Source of the DNA: Adiantum capillus-veneris
Taxonomy: Eukaryota > Streptophyta > Polypodiopsida > Polypodiales > Pteridaceae
Direction of reading: 5' to 3'
Assembly: GCA_014529385.2 (NCBI GenBank)
Contig: CM043959.1
Location: forward strand, 87,492,529-87,550,528
Length of the DNA stretch: 58,000 nt
Shown here: one piece after another, positions 43,739 to 55,641 of the stretch
Layout of the letters: each line of letters opens with the position of its first letter
How positions within the stretch are numbered: position 1 is the first letter of the stretch
The notes under the pieces: model-generated
Database searches by the model: none
What the model was told of the DNA's origin: nothing
The model's input: the letters and a program-made list of their open reading frames with translations, nothing else
Position numbers and translations under genes: made by a program

Positions 43739-46435
43739 TCAATACTCTGACAGTTCATGCTCTTCCATCCACTTTGCATCCATAGGCGGATAGTTCTTGA
43801 ACTTCACCAAATAGCGTCTTGCAACTTGTCCTTTAACTTTTCTGTCCTTATGTGCCAAAACTTGCTCAGGTACCAGGATCTCATCAAGTTCCTCAACTTC
43901 TGGCTGATCCTCAACTAGCATATCTTCTGGCACATCACCCACGAAGGGTCTTAGAAGACTCATGTGAAACGCATTATGAATCTTCCATGCATCAGGCAAT
44001 TTCAGCCTGTAAGCCACATCGCTGATCTTGTCAAGCACTTGAAAAGGCCCATAGTAACGCATGCCGAGCTTAGGAAACAGCCGTTCCTTGCCCTTCATCT
44101 TCTTTAACCTTGCCTTTTCGAACCTTAACAGAACCCAATCACCAGGTGATAGTAACAATTCACGACAGTGACAATCAATAGCCTTTTTCTGCTTTGCCTG
44201 AGTCTTCTCCAAGGCAACTTTAATTTTCTTATACATCTCATCCATGTTCTCAACATATCGATCTGCCTCAAAGATCTTGTCCTTTGTATGCAAAATGGGA
44301 GGAACCTTTTTGCCGCCTTCAACAATCTCAAAAGGTGCTTTGCCAGTAGACGAATGCACCGTATTATTGTATGCATACTCAAGCATAGGCAAATACTGTT
44401 CCCACTTGCCCTTATTATCTGACACATAGCATTTCAACAGATCTAAGACAGTAGAATTAGCCTCTTCTGACTGTCCATCAGTTTGTGGATGAAACGAAGA
44501 CGAGAACTTGAGCGTAGTGCCCATGTTCTCAAACAATCCTCTCCAGAACAAACTGGTCATGCGAGGATCACGATCACTGATAATCGATTGTGGCATACCA
44601 TGGTACTTAAACACATTGTACATGAACAAGCGTGCCATCTAATCAGATTTTATCTTCTTCCTGACATGGATAAAATAGGCCTGCTTGCTGAACCTGTAGA
44701 TAATGGTCCATATACCGTCATTCCCTGTTGGCGTTCTTGGAAGATCAAAGATAAAGTCCATAGCAACGCTTTCCCATGGCTTATCCGGAATTGGCAGTGG
44801 TTGTAACAACCCTGGTGCCTTTTGCCTGTCAAACTTGACCTTTTGGCAAACTATGCATGCTCGCACAAAGGCATCCACATCTCTCCTCAAGGTAGGCCAA
44901 TAGAAGAATGTCTCTACCGCTTTAACTGTCGCATCAATGCCACGATGCCCTGCATACGGTGGGACATGACTCTCTTCCATGACCTTATGTCGCAGTGGCC
45001 TAGTGACACAAAGTTTGCCATGCATCATCATAAAACCATCTATGAGGAGGTAGTGCTCATGATGTTGCCCCTCTTGTAACTGTTCAAAGATCCTTGCAAA
45101 AGCTTCATCAGCAGTATACTGTTCCTTCATGTCATCTAACTCATGATGATAAGGAATTGACACAACTGAAATTTGTGGCTTTCTTGATAACGCATCAGCC
45201 ACAACATTCTTCTTGCCTTCCACATGCATAATCTGGAAGTGGAACATGGAAAGAATGTTTGCCCATCGCATATGCTTTTCGGATAACTTTGATTGTGTCA
45301 AGAAGTATCGCAAGGTCTGGTGATCTGTTTGGACAACAAAATCAGCACCTAAGAGGTAGTGCTTCCAACTAGAAAGCGCATGAATCACGGCCAAGAGCTC
45401 TTTCTCATAGACTTGCATAGTCCTCTCTGGCCCTTGCAAAATTCGGATTTCATAAGCTACTACCCGTCCGTCTTGCATTAGCACTGCTCCGATGCTACTG
45501 CCACACGCGTCACACTGGACCACAAATGACTTCCTGAGATCTGGCAAAACAATAATTGGATCTGAAGTCAACTTTTCCTTCAAGAGACGAAAAGCTGAAA
45601 TCTCTTTTTGGGTCCATCTGAAAGTGACCTCTTTCTTTTGCAATGCCTGAAGAGGCGATGCTATCTCTGCAAAATTTCTGATAAACCTTCTATAGTAGGA
45701 ACACAATCGCAAGAAGCTTCTGACATTGATAGCTTCGACCTTTGCGAGATCCATTCTAACACCATCCTTTGAGACTATGTGGCCCAGAAAGTGGATCTCT
45801 TCGAGGAAGAATTCACTTTTCTTAGGATTGACAAGTAGCCTGTGACTGCGCAGCTCTTCAAACATAATGGTCAAGTGACGCCTATGCTCCTCTTCATTCT
45901 TCGAATACACTATCATGTCATCGAAGAACGTTCCAACAAACTGTTGATGCGAGCGGAAAATCCGGTCCATCATTCTGTTGAACGTGGCAGGAGCATTTGT
46001 TAGCCCAAACGGCATCACTAGAAACTCATAAAGACCAAATGTCGTTCTAAACGCAGTCTTGTGCACATCCTCTGGCCTTATACGAATCTGATGGTACCCA
46101 CTCTTAAGGTCTATCCTGCTGAAAATTGCAGCACCCTCTAAACGATCGAGAATATCATCAATGCGAGGAATAGGAAACCTATTCTTGATGGTATTCTTAT
46201 TCAACGCACAGTAATCAATACACATGCGCCATGAGCCATCCTTCTTCTGCACTAGGAGCACTGGGGAGCAAAAGGGTGAAGAACTAGGCTGAATCAGCCC
46301 CTTCTCTAATAACTCCTCAACCTGGCCCATAATCTCTTTCTGTTGCACCGCACTAACCCTGTAGGGAGGTCTATTTGGTGGGCTACACCCTGGCACCAAA
46401 TCTATCCGATGGTCCTCAGGTCTCTCTAGCGGCAA
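43739..46435 (-). pseudogene. pol of element H: RT, RNase H, integrase, chromodomain-like end
   Basis: In the same frame as gag. RT has [44 protein letters not shown] and catalytic FFDDMIVYS (about 45925-45899). RNase H has VVQCDACGSSIGAVLMQDG and VVQTDHQTLRYFL. Integrase has an HHCC finger (AGHRGIDATVKAVE, CIVCQKVKFDRQ), MDFIFDLPRT, SDRDPRMTS and HPQTDGQSEEA. The end domain is ARRYLVKFKNYPPMDAKWME. Stops: TAA at 46436-46438, at the gag-pol join, and TAG at 44639-44641 inside integrase. Compared with A the last residues are lost by a small deletion near 43745. Confidence 0.95.
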
Positions 46436-46438
46436 TTA

Positions 46439-48781
46439 CGACGATAATGAATCAGAAAAACAGTCACTAAACTTTTGCAAAAATGCTGACCTTTCTTTAT
46501 CTAACACAGATAAATTTGACTGATCACTATCTGAGACATCACGTGCAAAAATCAAGTACACAGAAAGATGATTCTTTATTACAGAAGTGATAGCAGAAGC
46601 AGATACAATAGGGACTGACTCTCCTTTAAGCTTTACATCCAAGATGTGAGTTTTGCCCCTATGCTGTACAGTGATCTTTTTGTTGTAGGCATCCAAGACT
46701 CCATGCACTCGAAACATCCACGGGATCCCCAACAAGGCGTCACAACCTTCCAGCGGCATGATGTAAAACTCTTCTGTGTCCACATACGACTGAATATGCA
46801 GACGCAGCTTTCCAATGATGGGAGTAACACACTCTGAGTGGCCAGGACATGCCAACCCTCCCTCTGCTGTGTACCCCATCTCTTCAGCTCTGATGCCCAG
46901 CTTCATAGCTAACTCTGGTGAGATAAAGTTGGCTTTGGCACCTGGATCAAAGAAGATGAGTGCCGTCTGATCCCTAACTTTACCCCATGCCCTGCATAAC
47001 TCACTGGCATCTGTGCTGGGCCTGTCACCCACCATGTCTGGCACTAAACCTGCCGTGGGTTTTGGCTTCTTGCCTTTCTGATCTTCTTTATCCTCTGAGT
47101 CAGCTGGCCTTTTCCTTTGTGGAAAATTGATAGAAAAGTGACCAGGCTGCTCGCATATAAAGCATTTGTTCTCAGCCATTAGGACCTTCTTTTCCTCGAG
47201 CGACTTGCGCACAAAAGGCTTCCTTTTTTGTTTCTTTGCCTGCGCTCCAGAAGTCCCGGCTGAATCCTTGTCTTTGGTGGCCTTTTCTGACCCCTGTGAC
47301 GCATTAGGAGCCGTTTTCACAAAGGGCTTCTTCGCTGAATTTTTCTTTTGCTGCCCTCCTTTGTCACTGCTCGGAAATCCACTGTCCTCTCCTTTCAACA
47401 AGGCAAGACCAATGTTCGCAACTTCCATAAGCTGAGTAAGAGTAGCCACTCTGTTCTTTGTACAGTAATCGCGAAGCCCTTTAGGCAGCCCACAACAGTA
47501 CTTCTCTATCTGCTCTGTCAATGGCACAAATCTGTAGGAGGTCACTGAGAGTAACGCTTTACAAAACCTCCTATTGTACTCCAGCAAACTCTTGCACGAA
47601 GCTGAAGTAAGCTGGTGCCAATCTGTCATGACGTCGGCTTCAAATTCATTTGACAACCAAGCAGATGCAAACATTTGCTTGAAGTAAACCCAAGTGGCGG
47701 GTGCCTGTCCTTGCATTAACAATGTCATCCACCATGTAAGCGCATTGTCCTTTAAGAAAGTGGCAGCTTTCCTGACCTTCGAGGCCTCTGTAAAATTCCC
47801 TCCCGCATAAGTTGTATCAAACTACTGGAGGAAAGTGAGGTCCTCGAAACCACTGAAGGTACTGAACTTTACCGCTGCACCACCTTCTTTGTAAGCCTTC
47901 GGCTTCTCTAGTGCCCCCAAGTTGTCATACGGAATGGTCTGCAACATGGACACTGTAGTAGGCATGATCGGCACGTGTTGGCCATTCACATTTTGCGTCA
48001 AAGGTGCGATATCTGGCTGCTGTCCAGAAAAACCAGCCATGCCAAAATGACCCTGTGGCACCCCAAACTGGCCCTGGTTGCAGTGAAAACCTTGCTGCAT
48101 GCCGATACTACCATACATGGGGTTTGGCATGATGCCTTGCATACCCCCGAACACTGTTCCTGGCATGTACGGCTGACTTCGAGGCGCATAACCAGCCATA
48201 CTTTGGAACACTGATCCACCCCCGAAATACCTAGGATGTACCGTGGGTGGTGGAAAAACTGAGTGCATAGCTTGGTATCCAGCTCCCTGTCCATTCAAGA
48301 TAGCATGCTGGCTCTGAAAGGTGGCGGGCTGAACTGGCATAACGTCTGGAATAGGCGTTCTAGCCACCTGTTCAAGCACGGGGGGAACCTACTTTAGAGC
48401 CCCCGACTCCGCAACATGCGAGTGTTCCCTTTCCTCCTGCGCCACATGAAGTACCTGGGCTTGAGCATCAACAAGCTCCGTACGCAGCGTAGGTTGCCTA
48501 TTTTGCTGTTGCACTGGTGGCGCTTGCAAGAATTCCATAAACCTCGGATTCTGCAACAGCTGCGAAAAGACATTCACCGCGGCAACTAACTGAGTCTTGA
48601 ACGCATCATCCTCAAGTTGCCCTGTCATAAAGCCCTGTACTACTGGAGGGACATTCACATTGACAGGAGGTATAGACTGACGTGGCCGTGAGCTCTCGCC
48701 AATCTCAAAAACCATAGGAATCTCCTACCTGTCCTTTGAAGAGGAACCCTCTTCCATAATTCCCTTCCCCTTGTCGGCCAT
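46439..48781 (-). pseudogene. gag and protease of element H
   Basis: The ATG at 48781 gives MADKGKGIMEEGSSS. After a Gln/Val-rich N-part and a Gly/Met/Pro-rich linker comes the capsid core (YAGGNFTEASKVRKAATFLK, ALTWWMTLL, FKQMFASAWLSNEFEADV). A Lys-rich part and the knuckle CFICEQPGHFSINF follow; its last Cys is Phe here (Cys in A). The protease motif is FFDPGAKANFISPELAMK, with PLEGCDALLGIPW after it. In-frame stops are TAG at 48725-48727, 48389-48391 and 47822-47824; the last is CAG in A. Confidence 0.93.
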
Positions 48782-48861
48782 AGTGTAATCCCCGTGTTCC
48801 TGCACTGTGTGTCTTTACCCCGAACAATCCAGCCTCACTCTTTGAGGAAAAAGTGATTGAT

Positions 48862-48879
48862 GTCCCGGCGACGGAACCA
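48862..48879 (-). promoter_or_regulatory. primer-binding site of element H (tRNA-Glu)
   Basis: The minus strand reads TGGTTCCGTCGCCGGGAC directly after the LTR. From memory of the plant tRNA-Glu(UUC) 3' end (GTCCCGGCAACGGAA plus CCA) it pairs with one mismatch in 18. Confidence 0.78.
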
Positions 48880-50537
48880 TGAAACCGGCCCGTAGGGCGG
48901 TAGGCGTTGGCTTTCACCCGATATTCTTTACTTTAAACACACACACAGAGCACTTTGCAAAGAGAACCTGCGACGGGAATTAACACTTGAATACACACAG
49001 CTCGAAAGCTAGAATGCTCCGAGCAGACACGAACAACCTGTAGGCCCCAAAATTGGCACCCCTTTCGGTATTTCTTTATTCTTTAGGAGGGTAAATTACA
49101 AGGTAAGGTCCTGGGAATCCTTCATGTGTATCCACCTAGATACCATTTGATTTGGCCAAATTTCGGCTACATAACAGCCCCAAAACTTGCGCGAAACCAA
49201 TTCCCCTGCTAGAACTCACTTGCACTGGCGTATACCCTCTGATTCCTGCCCAAAAACAGTAAATTCAGCACGATGTATTTACTGGTTTTTGCCCTGTTTT
49301 CAGCCCCAAACAGTCCCCTTACTGTCCTCTGCCAGTGGGGCACGATTCCCAAGTGTCCTGGCGTCCGTATGGCTTAAAAACAGTCAAATTACAGCGCATA
49401 CACAACGCTGATTTTGTACCTGTATGGTGAGGTTATGACCCTCACCAGTGCCTGCTTTGGAGTAGCAGCTAGCTACCCCTGTTACTGCTCAAGGAGGCTC
49501 TTGCCTCAGCACAAAAGCATGAACCCACACAGTTGTACATCAGTCAAATGAGGAGCCCTCTTGTGGGGCATCACATAACTGCACGTAGGGGAGAGAGAGA
49601 GCACTGTGTAGCGTGCAAGGCATCACTCCTGGCACCACATTGTACATGAGAGGGAAAGGAAGCACTCCATAGCTCTTAACCTGTGACAAAAACTGAAATG
49701 AGGCCTTCCCAGCTTAAAAATTCAGCGCCCATTTTTCTGGAAGAGGCAAGTGCATGAAAATGTGACACTTGGCGCATTTACAAGCATTTTCCCGTTTCGG
49801 GTTCGCCGCTTAAAAATATCCCAACCGACGCGTCAGTTGACTTCGCGGCAGAGTTGTAAAATGTTCCCCTAGTCATACCGGAGGTAATGACGCGAACACA
49901 TTTCACTGCCCAAAATAGCGGTTCCCTAAATTTTAGGAGATGCTTCCGTTGGGCTCCCACTGGTCTTCTGACCATCTATCCTCATTGGGACCGCATCCAA
50001 AAGTGCAATGTGGCCCAACTGTCGAATACTTTTTGTTGGTAGTCCCACCTTGACTTTACGCCTTAATTGAGTTCACTTCATAGTTACCAGGAACGCGAAA
50101 CCGGAACGAGAACGGGGAACGGGAACGCGCAACAAAATGCCATTCCCTGTTACGGGTACTCACGTTTGAAACACGGAACGGGGATTCGGAACGGGAACTT
50201 GGAATGGGAACGGGGAACGGAGACTTGAAAACGGCCATTCCCTGTTACTATGGTTCACTTCCTAGTATCCACCAACTTGCTAAGTGCGACGGGGGGACCT
50301 ATATGATCTTGCTCTGAGCCTAGACATCCTCTTACCATACGAATTCCAGTGCCGACCACTTCCCGTCTACGGGTGAATCTACCGTTCACATTGGACATAC
50401 AATGTCCGACCGGTTGCTATTCAAAAAGAGGGTCTCAAAACAAATAAAATAAACCCCATTGGAAAGAAACCAACAACCAAGGTTATCAGTAGCCACATCC
50501 TTGTGACATGGTTAATAACTGCCACGTCCTCGTGACA
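48880..50537 (-). repeat. 5' LTR of element H
   Basis: It is 1,658 bp, or 1,476 bp without the insert and its 8-bp duplication, against 1,477 bp in the partner. The shared LTR block is at about 49043-49076. Confidence 0.95.
50079..50252. mobile_element. 174-bp hAT-like non-autonomous element in the H 5' LTR
   Basis: Ends CATAGTTACCAGGAACG and (right end, complement) CATAGTAACAGGGAATG are terminal inverted repeats. The 8-bp duplication GTTCACTT is exact (50071-50078 and 50253-50260), and the other H LTR has the empty site. The body is rich in GGAACGGGAACG words. No coding capacity. Confidence 0.9.
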
Positions 50538-50542
50538 GCTAG

Positions 50543-50762
50543 CTACATTGCCGATAAATCATGGTCTAAGATCCGAATGAATGTTGAATGTCATGTGATG
50601 TCTAGTGATGTCGTGTGATGTGACTGTCGATTGATACATGTGCTAGATGTGTGTTCCTAGTACGTAGGTACTAACAGTCAGTGTTTGCTAAGACGGTTTA
50701 TGGCCTCTGTCTGTTTTGCAGGCGTAATCGAGGGCGATTACAATGCTTTTGAGAGGGGGGTA
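50543..50762 (+). other. 3' untranslated region and polypurine tract of element B
   Basis: It resumes the sequence cut at 41975, matches G (35474-35690, minus), and ends in the tract GAGAGGGGGGTA at 50751-50762. Confidence 0.8.
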
Positions 50763-51421
50763 TGTCACAAAGTGATGACGTGGCTGTCCAAGAGGAAACC
50801 TTGACTGCTACTAAAAACCCTAATTCTGGAAACCCTAACCCTAAAGCCTGCAAACCCTAATTTTTGCCAAAAACCCTAACCCTAATTTCTGCCCTGACCT
50901 AACCCTAACCCTAACCCTAAAAAGCAGCAGGGCTGAATCCCGTGAAATGCGTTGGCATGCTGATGTGGCACTGTACCGCAGTGCGGCAGATTTTCAACAT
51001 TTGAAGCAGTTTTGCTTTTCTCTACGCAAGAGAGAGAAAGAGAATAGCTTTTGCTTTATTTGAAAACTCAAGATAGTTTGAGAGAGAAGAGAGAGAGCCT
51101 TTGCTTTTATTTAGGCTTTTGATTTTGAAGCTTTTGGGGCTCTGCTTTTGGCAACCCTTGTAAACAATAAATAAGTGGTTTGGGCTCCCACTCTGCAGAG
51201 CATCTGGACGTAGAGTCTGAGAGTGATAACCCGAACCACTCTCTTGTACTTTGAACTGATTAAGAAATACCGAAAGGGGCGCCAGTCTTTGGGGCCAATA
51301 TCTCTAGGCACGGAACTCCGCCGGGCCAGCGCAAATCTATTGTGAACTATGAATTGTTTTGAAGTGGTTATTTGGTGTTGTTGTGATTGATTCTTGACTT
51401 GGAGTGTCCAAGCCTGTTACA
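50763..51421 (+). repeat. 3' LTR of element B
   Basis: It is 659 bp, TGTCACAAAG to TGTTACA. It has the telomere-like array at 50814-50922 and the conserved block at 51262-51296, both discussed under findings. Confidence 0.93.
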
Positions 51422-51426
51422 CAGTC

Positions 51427-52468
51427 AGCAACATTCTTATACTGCTCCAGGTCAATCCGTGGGGAAGGATCGTGAAGCGATATGTTCTCTCCGTGCTCAA
51501 GAGGAGTGCCAATCGGTCTGCCGCCTATCATCTGGAATCTCTCCAGGATAGCCTTTGCATACTTCCGCTGCGAAAAGAAGATGTCGTCTGGTGTCTAAAA
51601 AAACTCGAATCCAAGAAAATAGTGAAGAAGCCCAAGATCAATCATCCCGAAACATATCTCCATAGCTTTCATGATCGACTTGATCTTGCTGGTCCATGAG
51701 CCTGTGAAAATGAGGTCGTCCACATAGACAATCACTATCGCAACCAAAGAGCCATCAGAGACAACATAACAGTCGGAATCTAATGAGGTATGTCGTAACC
51801 CCAGCTTTACGAGAAACTGGTCAAGTGTGAGGTACCTATCGTCCAGCCTACGTCAGTCCATACAATGCTTTCCACAACTGATAGACCCAATCCTCCTTGC
51901 CTGGTATACGAAACCCAGGAGGTTGCTCCACATAAACTTCTTTATCCAAATCTCCATTCAGAAACGCACTTTTGACATTCATATGGAAGATAGGCCAACC
52001 AAAGTTGGTTGAGAAAGCAAACACTGTGCGTATGGTAGTCATGCGAGCGGTGGGAGCAAAGGTCTCGTCAAAGTCCACACCTGGTCGATGTGTGAAACCC
52101 CAAGCAACAAGTCTCGCCTTGTGTTTGTCGAGGGAACCATTGGCCTTGTACTTTGTCTTGAAAATCCATTTCGTGAAAACCACCTTCCGCTTGTTGGGCC
52201 TAGGAACCAAAGTCCAGGTTTTCTTCAGCTCAATAGCGTCCATCTCTATCTGCATGGCACGCTTCTAGCAATCATGCTGGAGTGCTTCCTCCACCGAGGA
52301 AGGCTCAACTGGTGAAGCCTGAATCTGAGACATGAGTGCAAAGTTCACGAACTCTGTGTCGTCATAAAGTGCCTGTCCTTGAGGCGTACAGAACGTCGAG
52401 GCTATCCAAGGTTTGGCGGTGCTGGTAACTTCGTGACTCCAAAGGAAGAAGCAGTAGAGTAGAGCCAA
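51427..52468 (-). pseudogene. element D pol, reverse transcriptase (broken)
   Basis: Copia RT on the minus strand. It starts near SSVEEALQHDC with a stop, then MQIEMDAIELKKTWTLVPRP, TKWIFKTKYKANGSLDKHKA, RLVAWGFTHRPGVDFDETFA and YQLWKALYGL. The catalytic YVDD (IVIVYVDDLI) is near 51735-51705 in another frame. PIGTPLEHGENISLHDPSPR marks the RT end just before the B insertion; RNase H continues at 19660. Frameshifts lie near 51845 and 51600. Confidence 0.9.
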
Positions 52469-53830
52469 CCAAGTATTAACTTCTCCTTGCGAGGTGGGAC
52501 CGCCTCCACAGAAGGAAAACCATCATCCACATCAAAATCGGAATCTAACGTGCATGATCGGGTGAAGTAACTGACTGCAATGTAGAGGGTACAGGAACGG
52601 AAACAGGGGTAGGATCAAGTGTAGGAGGTGGACGAGAAGGAGGTAGGGAAGGTATAGGCTTGGACGCTTCCCCACCTGCAGGTGTGCTGAAAAGCTCCAT
52701 GAAAGTCACATCACGGCTAACTGAGGTAGTCTTGGTGTCGGGATCATAAAGCTGGTATCCAACACTCTCGTGAATAGCCCAGGAAGATGAGCTTCTTCGC
52801 CTTGAAGTCTAACTTTTGTCGCTTCTCCTTTGGCACATGAACAAAGGCCGGACACCCAAAAACTCGAACGTGTGAAACCGAGGGCTTGCGCCCGTAGTAA
52901 GCCTGATAAGGAGTCATGTCCTCCAAAGCATGGGTAGGAGAACCGTTCTGGATGTAAACGACCGTGTTGCACGCCTTTACCTAGTAAACCTGAGGCAAAG
53001 AAGCATGCGCAAGCATCACACAAGCCATCTCCATGATAGTCCGCTTCTTCTGCTTAACAACTCCATTCTGGGAAGGAGTGTAAAGAGTAGTCAGCTGGCA
53101 CTAGATGGCCTCTAACTTGCACCACTGCAAAGTCCTTCGAGGTGAAATCACCCCCCTCTGTCTGAGCGAATACATTTGACGTGCAAGTCCTCCTTTTCAA
53201 CCATCATCTTCCAATTTCGAATGAAACTGAAAGCCTCCAACTTGAGCTTTAAGAACGAAGCCCAGGTGTAACTGAGAAGGAGTACTCATCGGGCCACATA
53301 AATCAATGTGAACTGCAAGTGGTGTCGAAGCTCTATTGGATGCCTGCTTCGAAAAGGCCACCCTGTGTTGCTTGCCCATCTAGCAAGCCTCACATACGCC
53401 TGATGAGGAGCGTGTCGCTGGTAAACCCTCCACCATAGAGGTCCTAGCAGCCTGTTGAAGCTACTGATAGCATAGATGTCCAAATCGTGCACGCCATAGA
53501 GAAGAAGACTCCGTGGTCCGAGACAAAAGAGCAGTGAGGCAATATAGAGAACCATTGCGCTCACCGCGTGCAAGGATAGTACCTATCGTAGAATCAAAAA
53601 TGGTCACTGTGCCAATCCCAAAGTGTATGCCAGCTCCCTGAGAGTCCAAACTCGACACAGAGAGGAGGTTGAAGGCCATGTCCCGAACGTAAAGCGCCTC
53701 CACTGAATTGAACTTCGGGTCTGAGGTAGAACGAAAGAGGGTAATCTGGCCTGTGCCAGACAATGGAATCTCATGGTTGTCATCATGGTTGTCACCCATA
53801 GTGATGGTTTGCCCATGAGTCTCCCTAAGA
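52469..53830 (-). pseudogene. element D pol, pre-integrase and integrase (broken)
   Basis: Minus strand: VRDMAFNLLSVSSLDSQGAG (pre-integrase), then HIDLCGPMSTPSQL (first catalytic Asp block), NGVVKQKKRTIMEMA (Glu block, shifted frame), MTPYQAYYGRKPSVSHVRVF and LDFKAKKLIFLGYSRE (C-terminal domain). Several frameshifts and stops separate these. Integrase before RT is the copia order. Confidence 0.87.
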
Positions 53831-53844
53831 GAGCTAAACCAAGA

Positions 53845-54880
53845 CTATTGGGGAGTCATGTGAGTGGTGGTTCCACTGTCAACAACCCAAGTACCTGATT
53901 GTGATGTAGCAAGAGCGTGGTCCGTCGTCGCGACAAGAGTGGTCCCCACCGTCTCGTGAGAGGCTACAACTGCAGTCGAGGCTGTCTGTTTCTCCCTGAT
54001 GGCCTTGTCTTGCTTCTTCTTTCTGCATTCTGATTCTCTGTGCCCTTTCTTGTGGCAGTGGTAACATTCGATGTCCTTGTTCTTCTTCTTCTTCTTACAT
54101 TTACCTTTCTTGTTGCCTCTTTGAGCTATCAAAGCTCCTTCTGCATCAACAGCACCTCCGGCTCTAAATCCGGAGTGCCTCTCGATCTATCTGAGGGAAG
54201 GGAGAATCTCGTCTCAGGTGGGAAAAGAGGTACGTCCAGATGTGAGCAAACTCTAAAAGTAGGGATCAAAGCGTGGAGGGAAGCTTGAATAGTAAGAGGC
54301 CAGCCATGCGTACCGAGGTGATGTCGCCTCCGGCAGAGACAAGGTCGTCCAAGAGTTCAATCCATCGAATGAGTTGAAATCCTTGAACTGGAGGTTGTAC
54401 AACTCTCGTTCAAGTGTGATCTCGCTGGCAAATGAGGTCTCCTCAAACTGGTCAAGAATCCGTCTCCACAATGGATGTGCATGCTCCTCTTTGGAAACTT
54501 CCTTCATGATGCAGTCTGAGAGGTTCATCATAAGAAAGGTAAAGACTCATATGTCCCGATCCACCCACTCATCGATCTGGGCTTGAGTGGCGGTGGGAAG
54601 GGAAGGCTAAGTAGTCAAATGGATAAAATCATTCAACCATTCCCAGAGTCGATGGTAGGCAATGATTGTGCGGACTCGTGTCCTCCACACAAAATAGTTG
54701 TGTAAATCCAACTTCTTCTCCTCAGCAAACTGAGTGAGGGCATAATAGTTGGATGTTGCGTTGGCAGATGCCGACGTGGTCGCAAAAGTGGAAGTGGTTG
54801 TAGTCGCCAAAGACGTAGTGGCCCCCTTCTGGGATTGCTGTTGTTTTTGGAGTAGACATGTGCGTGCTCAAAGAGTAGTC
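53845..54880 (-). pseudogene. element D gag with zinc knuckle and protease motif (broken)
   Basis: The gag part reads ALTQFAEEKKLDLHNYFVWR and YHRLWEWL, stops near 54607, then resumes in the same frame as MMNLSDCIMKEVSKEEHAHP and FDGLNSWTTLSLPEA. The probable start is an ATG near 54857 (MSTPKTTAIPEGG), one frameshift upstream. The zinc knuckle CYHCHKKGHRESEC (CX2CX4HX4C) is at about 54068-54027. The protease motif WVVDSGTTTHMT follows at about 53884. Confidence 0.85.
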
Positions 54881-55628
54881 CAAGAGGTAGATCGATAAGA
54901 TTGCAAGTCACCGACGAAGGTACCGTCTCCAATGCTGTAGCAGGTCAAAATAACCGCTCCGACAACCAACGGATGGTGTCCTGACGAGCAAGGGAGTGAT
55001 CAACCGCACAAAGGGTAAAAATTCAGCATGCTGTCCGCCCTAAAAACGCTGCAAAGGGTGCTGAAAACGCTGGTGTGATAGAGATATCAATGTGCTTGTA
55101 CGCCACCATTTGGTACGAGAGTGTCACAGAGTGTCAGAGGAGGGGGTTCTCACACTTCTCAGTCGTCGAGGGGCTGAAAACAAAGGAAAATTAACAAGTA
55201 ATCAATGCCAAAATAGTGTCGATTGCGTGTAGATACCTGACCAAGGTGTAGATCTGCAAGTTCCTAGCAGTAGAGAACTCTCCACATGAGTAAAGCCGCT
55301 TCCTCGAGTGCGTATGGGCAGCGTGTGAATGAAAACGCAGCAAGTCTTCAAAACGCTCGGAATTCCAAAAATACAAACTGTTGCAAAAAACACAAGCTTG
55401 TCTGTTGCGATTTGTTGCTAGGAGGGTAGCGCCAGTAGAGGGATGCAGATCAAGGCCAGCCAAATGCAAAAACGTCAGGTAGATCTTCAAAAAACGCTGG
55501 ATTTTGCAAAAACGCTGCTGGTCCAGAAAATGCTAGGCTGAAAACTACAAGTTCTCGCGATGGAAAGTTACAATTTTGCTAGCGCTAGGCCTCGAGTGAT
55601 GAGATCGATGAAGATCCTTCAAAGCTTG
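54881..55628 (-). other. leader of element D with repeated AAAACGCT words
   Basis: Untranslated region between primer site and gag. AAAACGCT or a close variant occurs at about 55042, 55062, 55349, 55490 and 55509. No open frame with recognisable homology was found. Confidence 0.65.
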
Positions 55629-55641
55629 GCGATTGATACCA
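55629..55641 (-). promoter_or_regulatory. primer-binding site of element D, short Met-tRNA match
   Basis: The minus strand reads TGGTATCAATCGC next to the LTR; the first eight bases fit initiator Met tRNA, the rest do not. Confidence 0.7.

Larger units (their letters stand above)
41976..50537 (-). mobile_element. Element H: best preserved gypsy element (A family), with chromodomain-like end
   Basis: LTRs are 48880-50537 (5', with a small insert) and 41976-43452 (3'). The target duplication GCTAG is at 41971-41975 and 50538-50542; G shows the uninterrupted site. LTRs look about 98 percent identical by eye. Gag and pol stay in a single frame from 48781 to 43739. It is the youngest-looking large element here. 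Confidence 0.95.
19666..51421 (+). mobile_element. Element B: Ty3/gypsy retrotransposon split by F, G and H
   Basis: LTRs 19666-20254 and 50763-51421 start TGTCACAAAG and end TGTTACA. Outside them CAGAC (19661-19665) and CAGTC (51422-51426) are a target duplication with one change, in the copia pol gene of D. B's own parts are 19666-21104, 31985-34891, 40550-41975 and 50538-51421, about 6.6 kb in all. Gag and pol join correctly across each insert. Confidence 0.9.
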
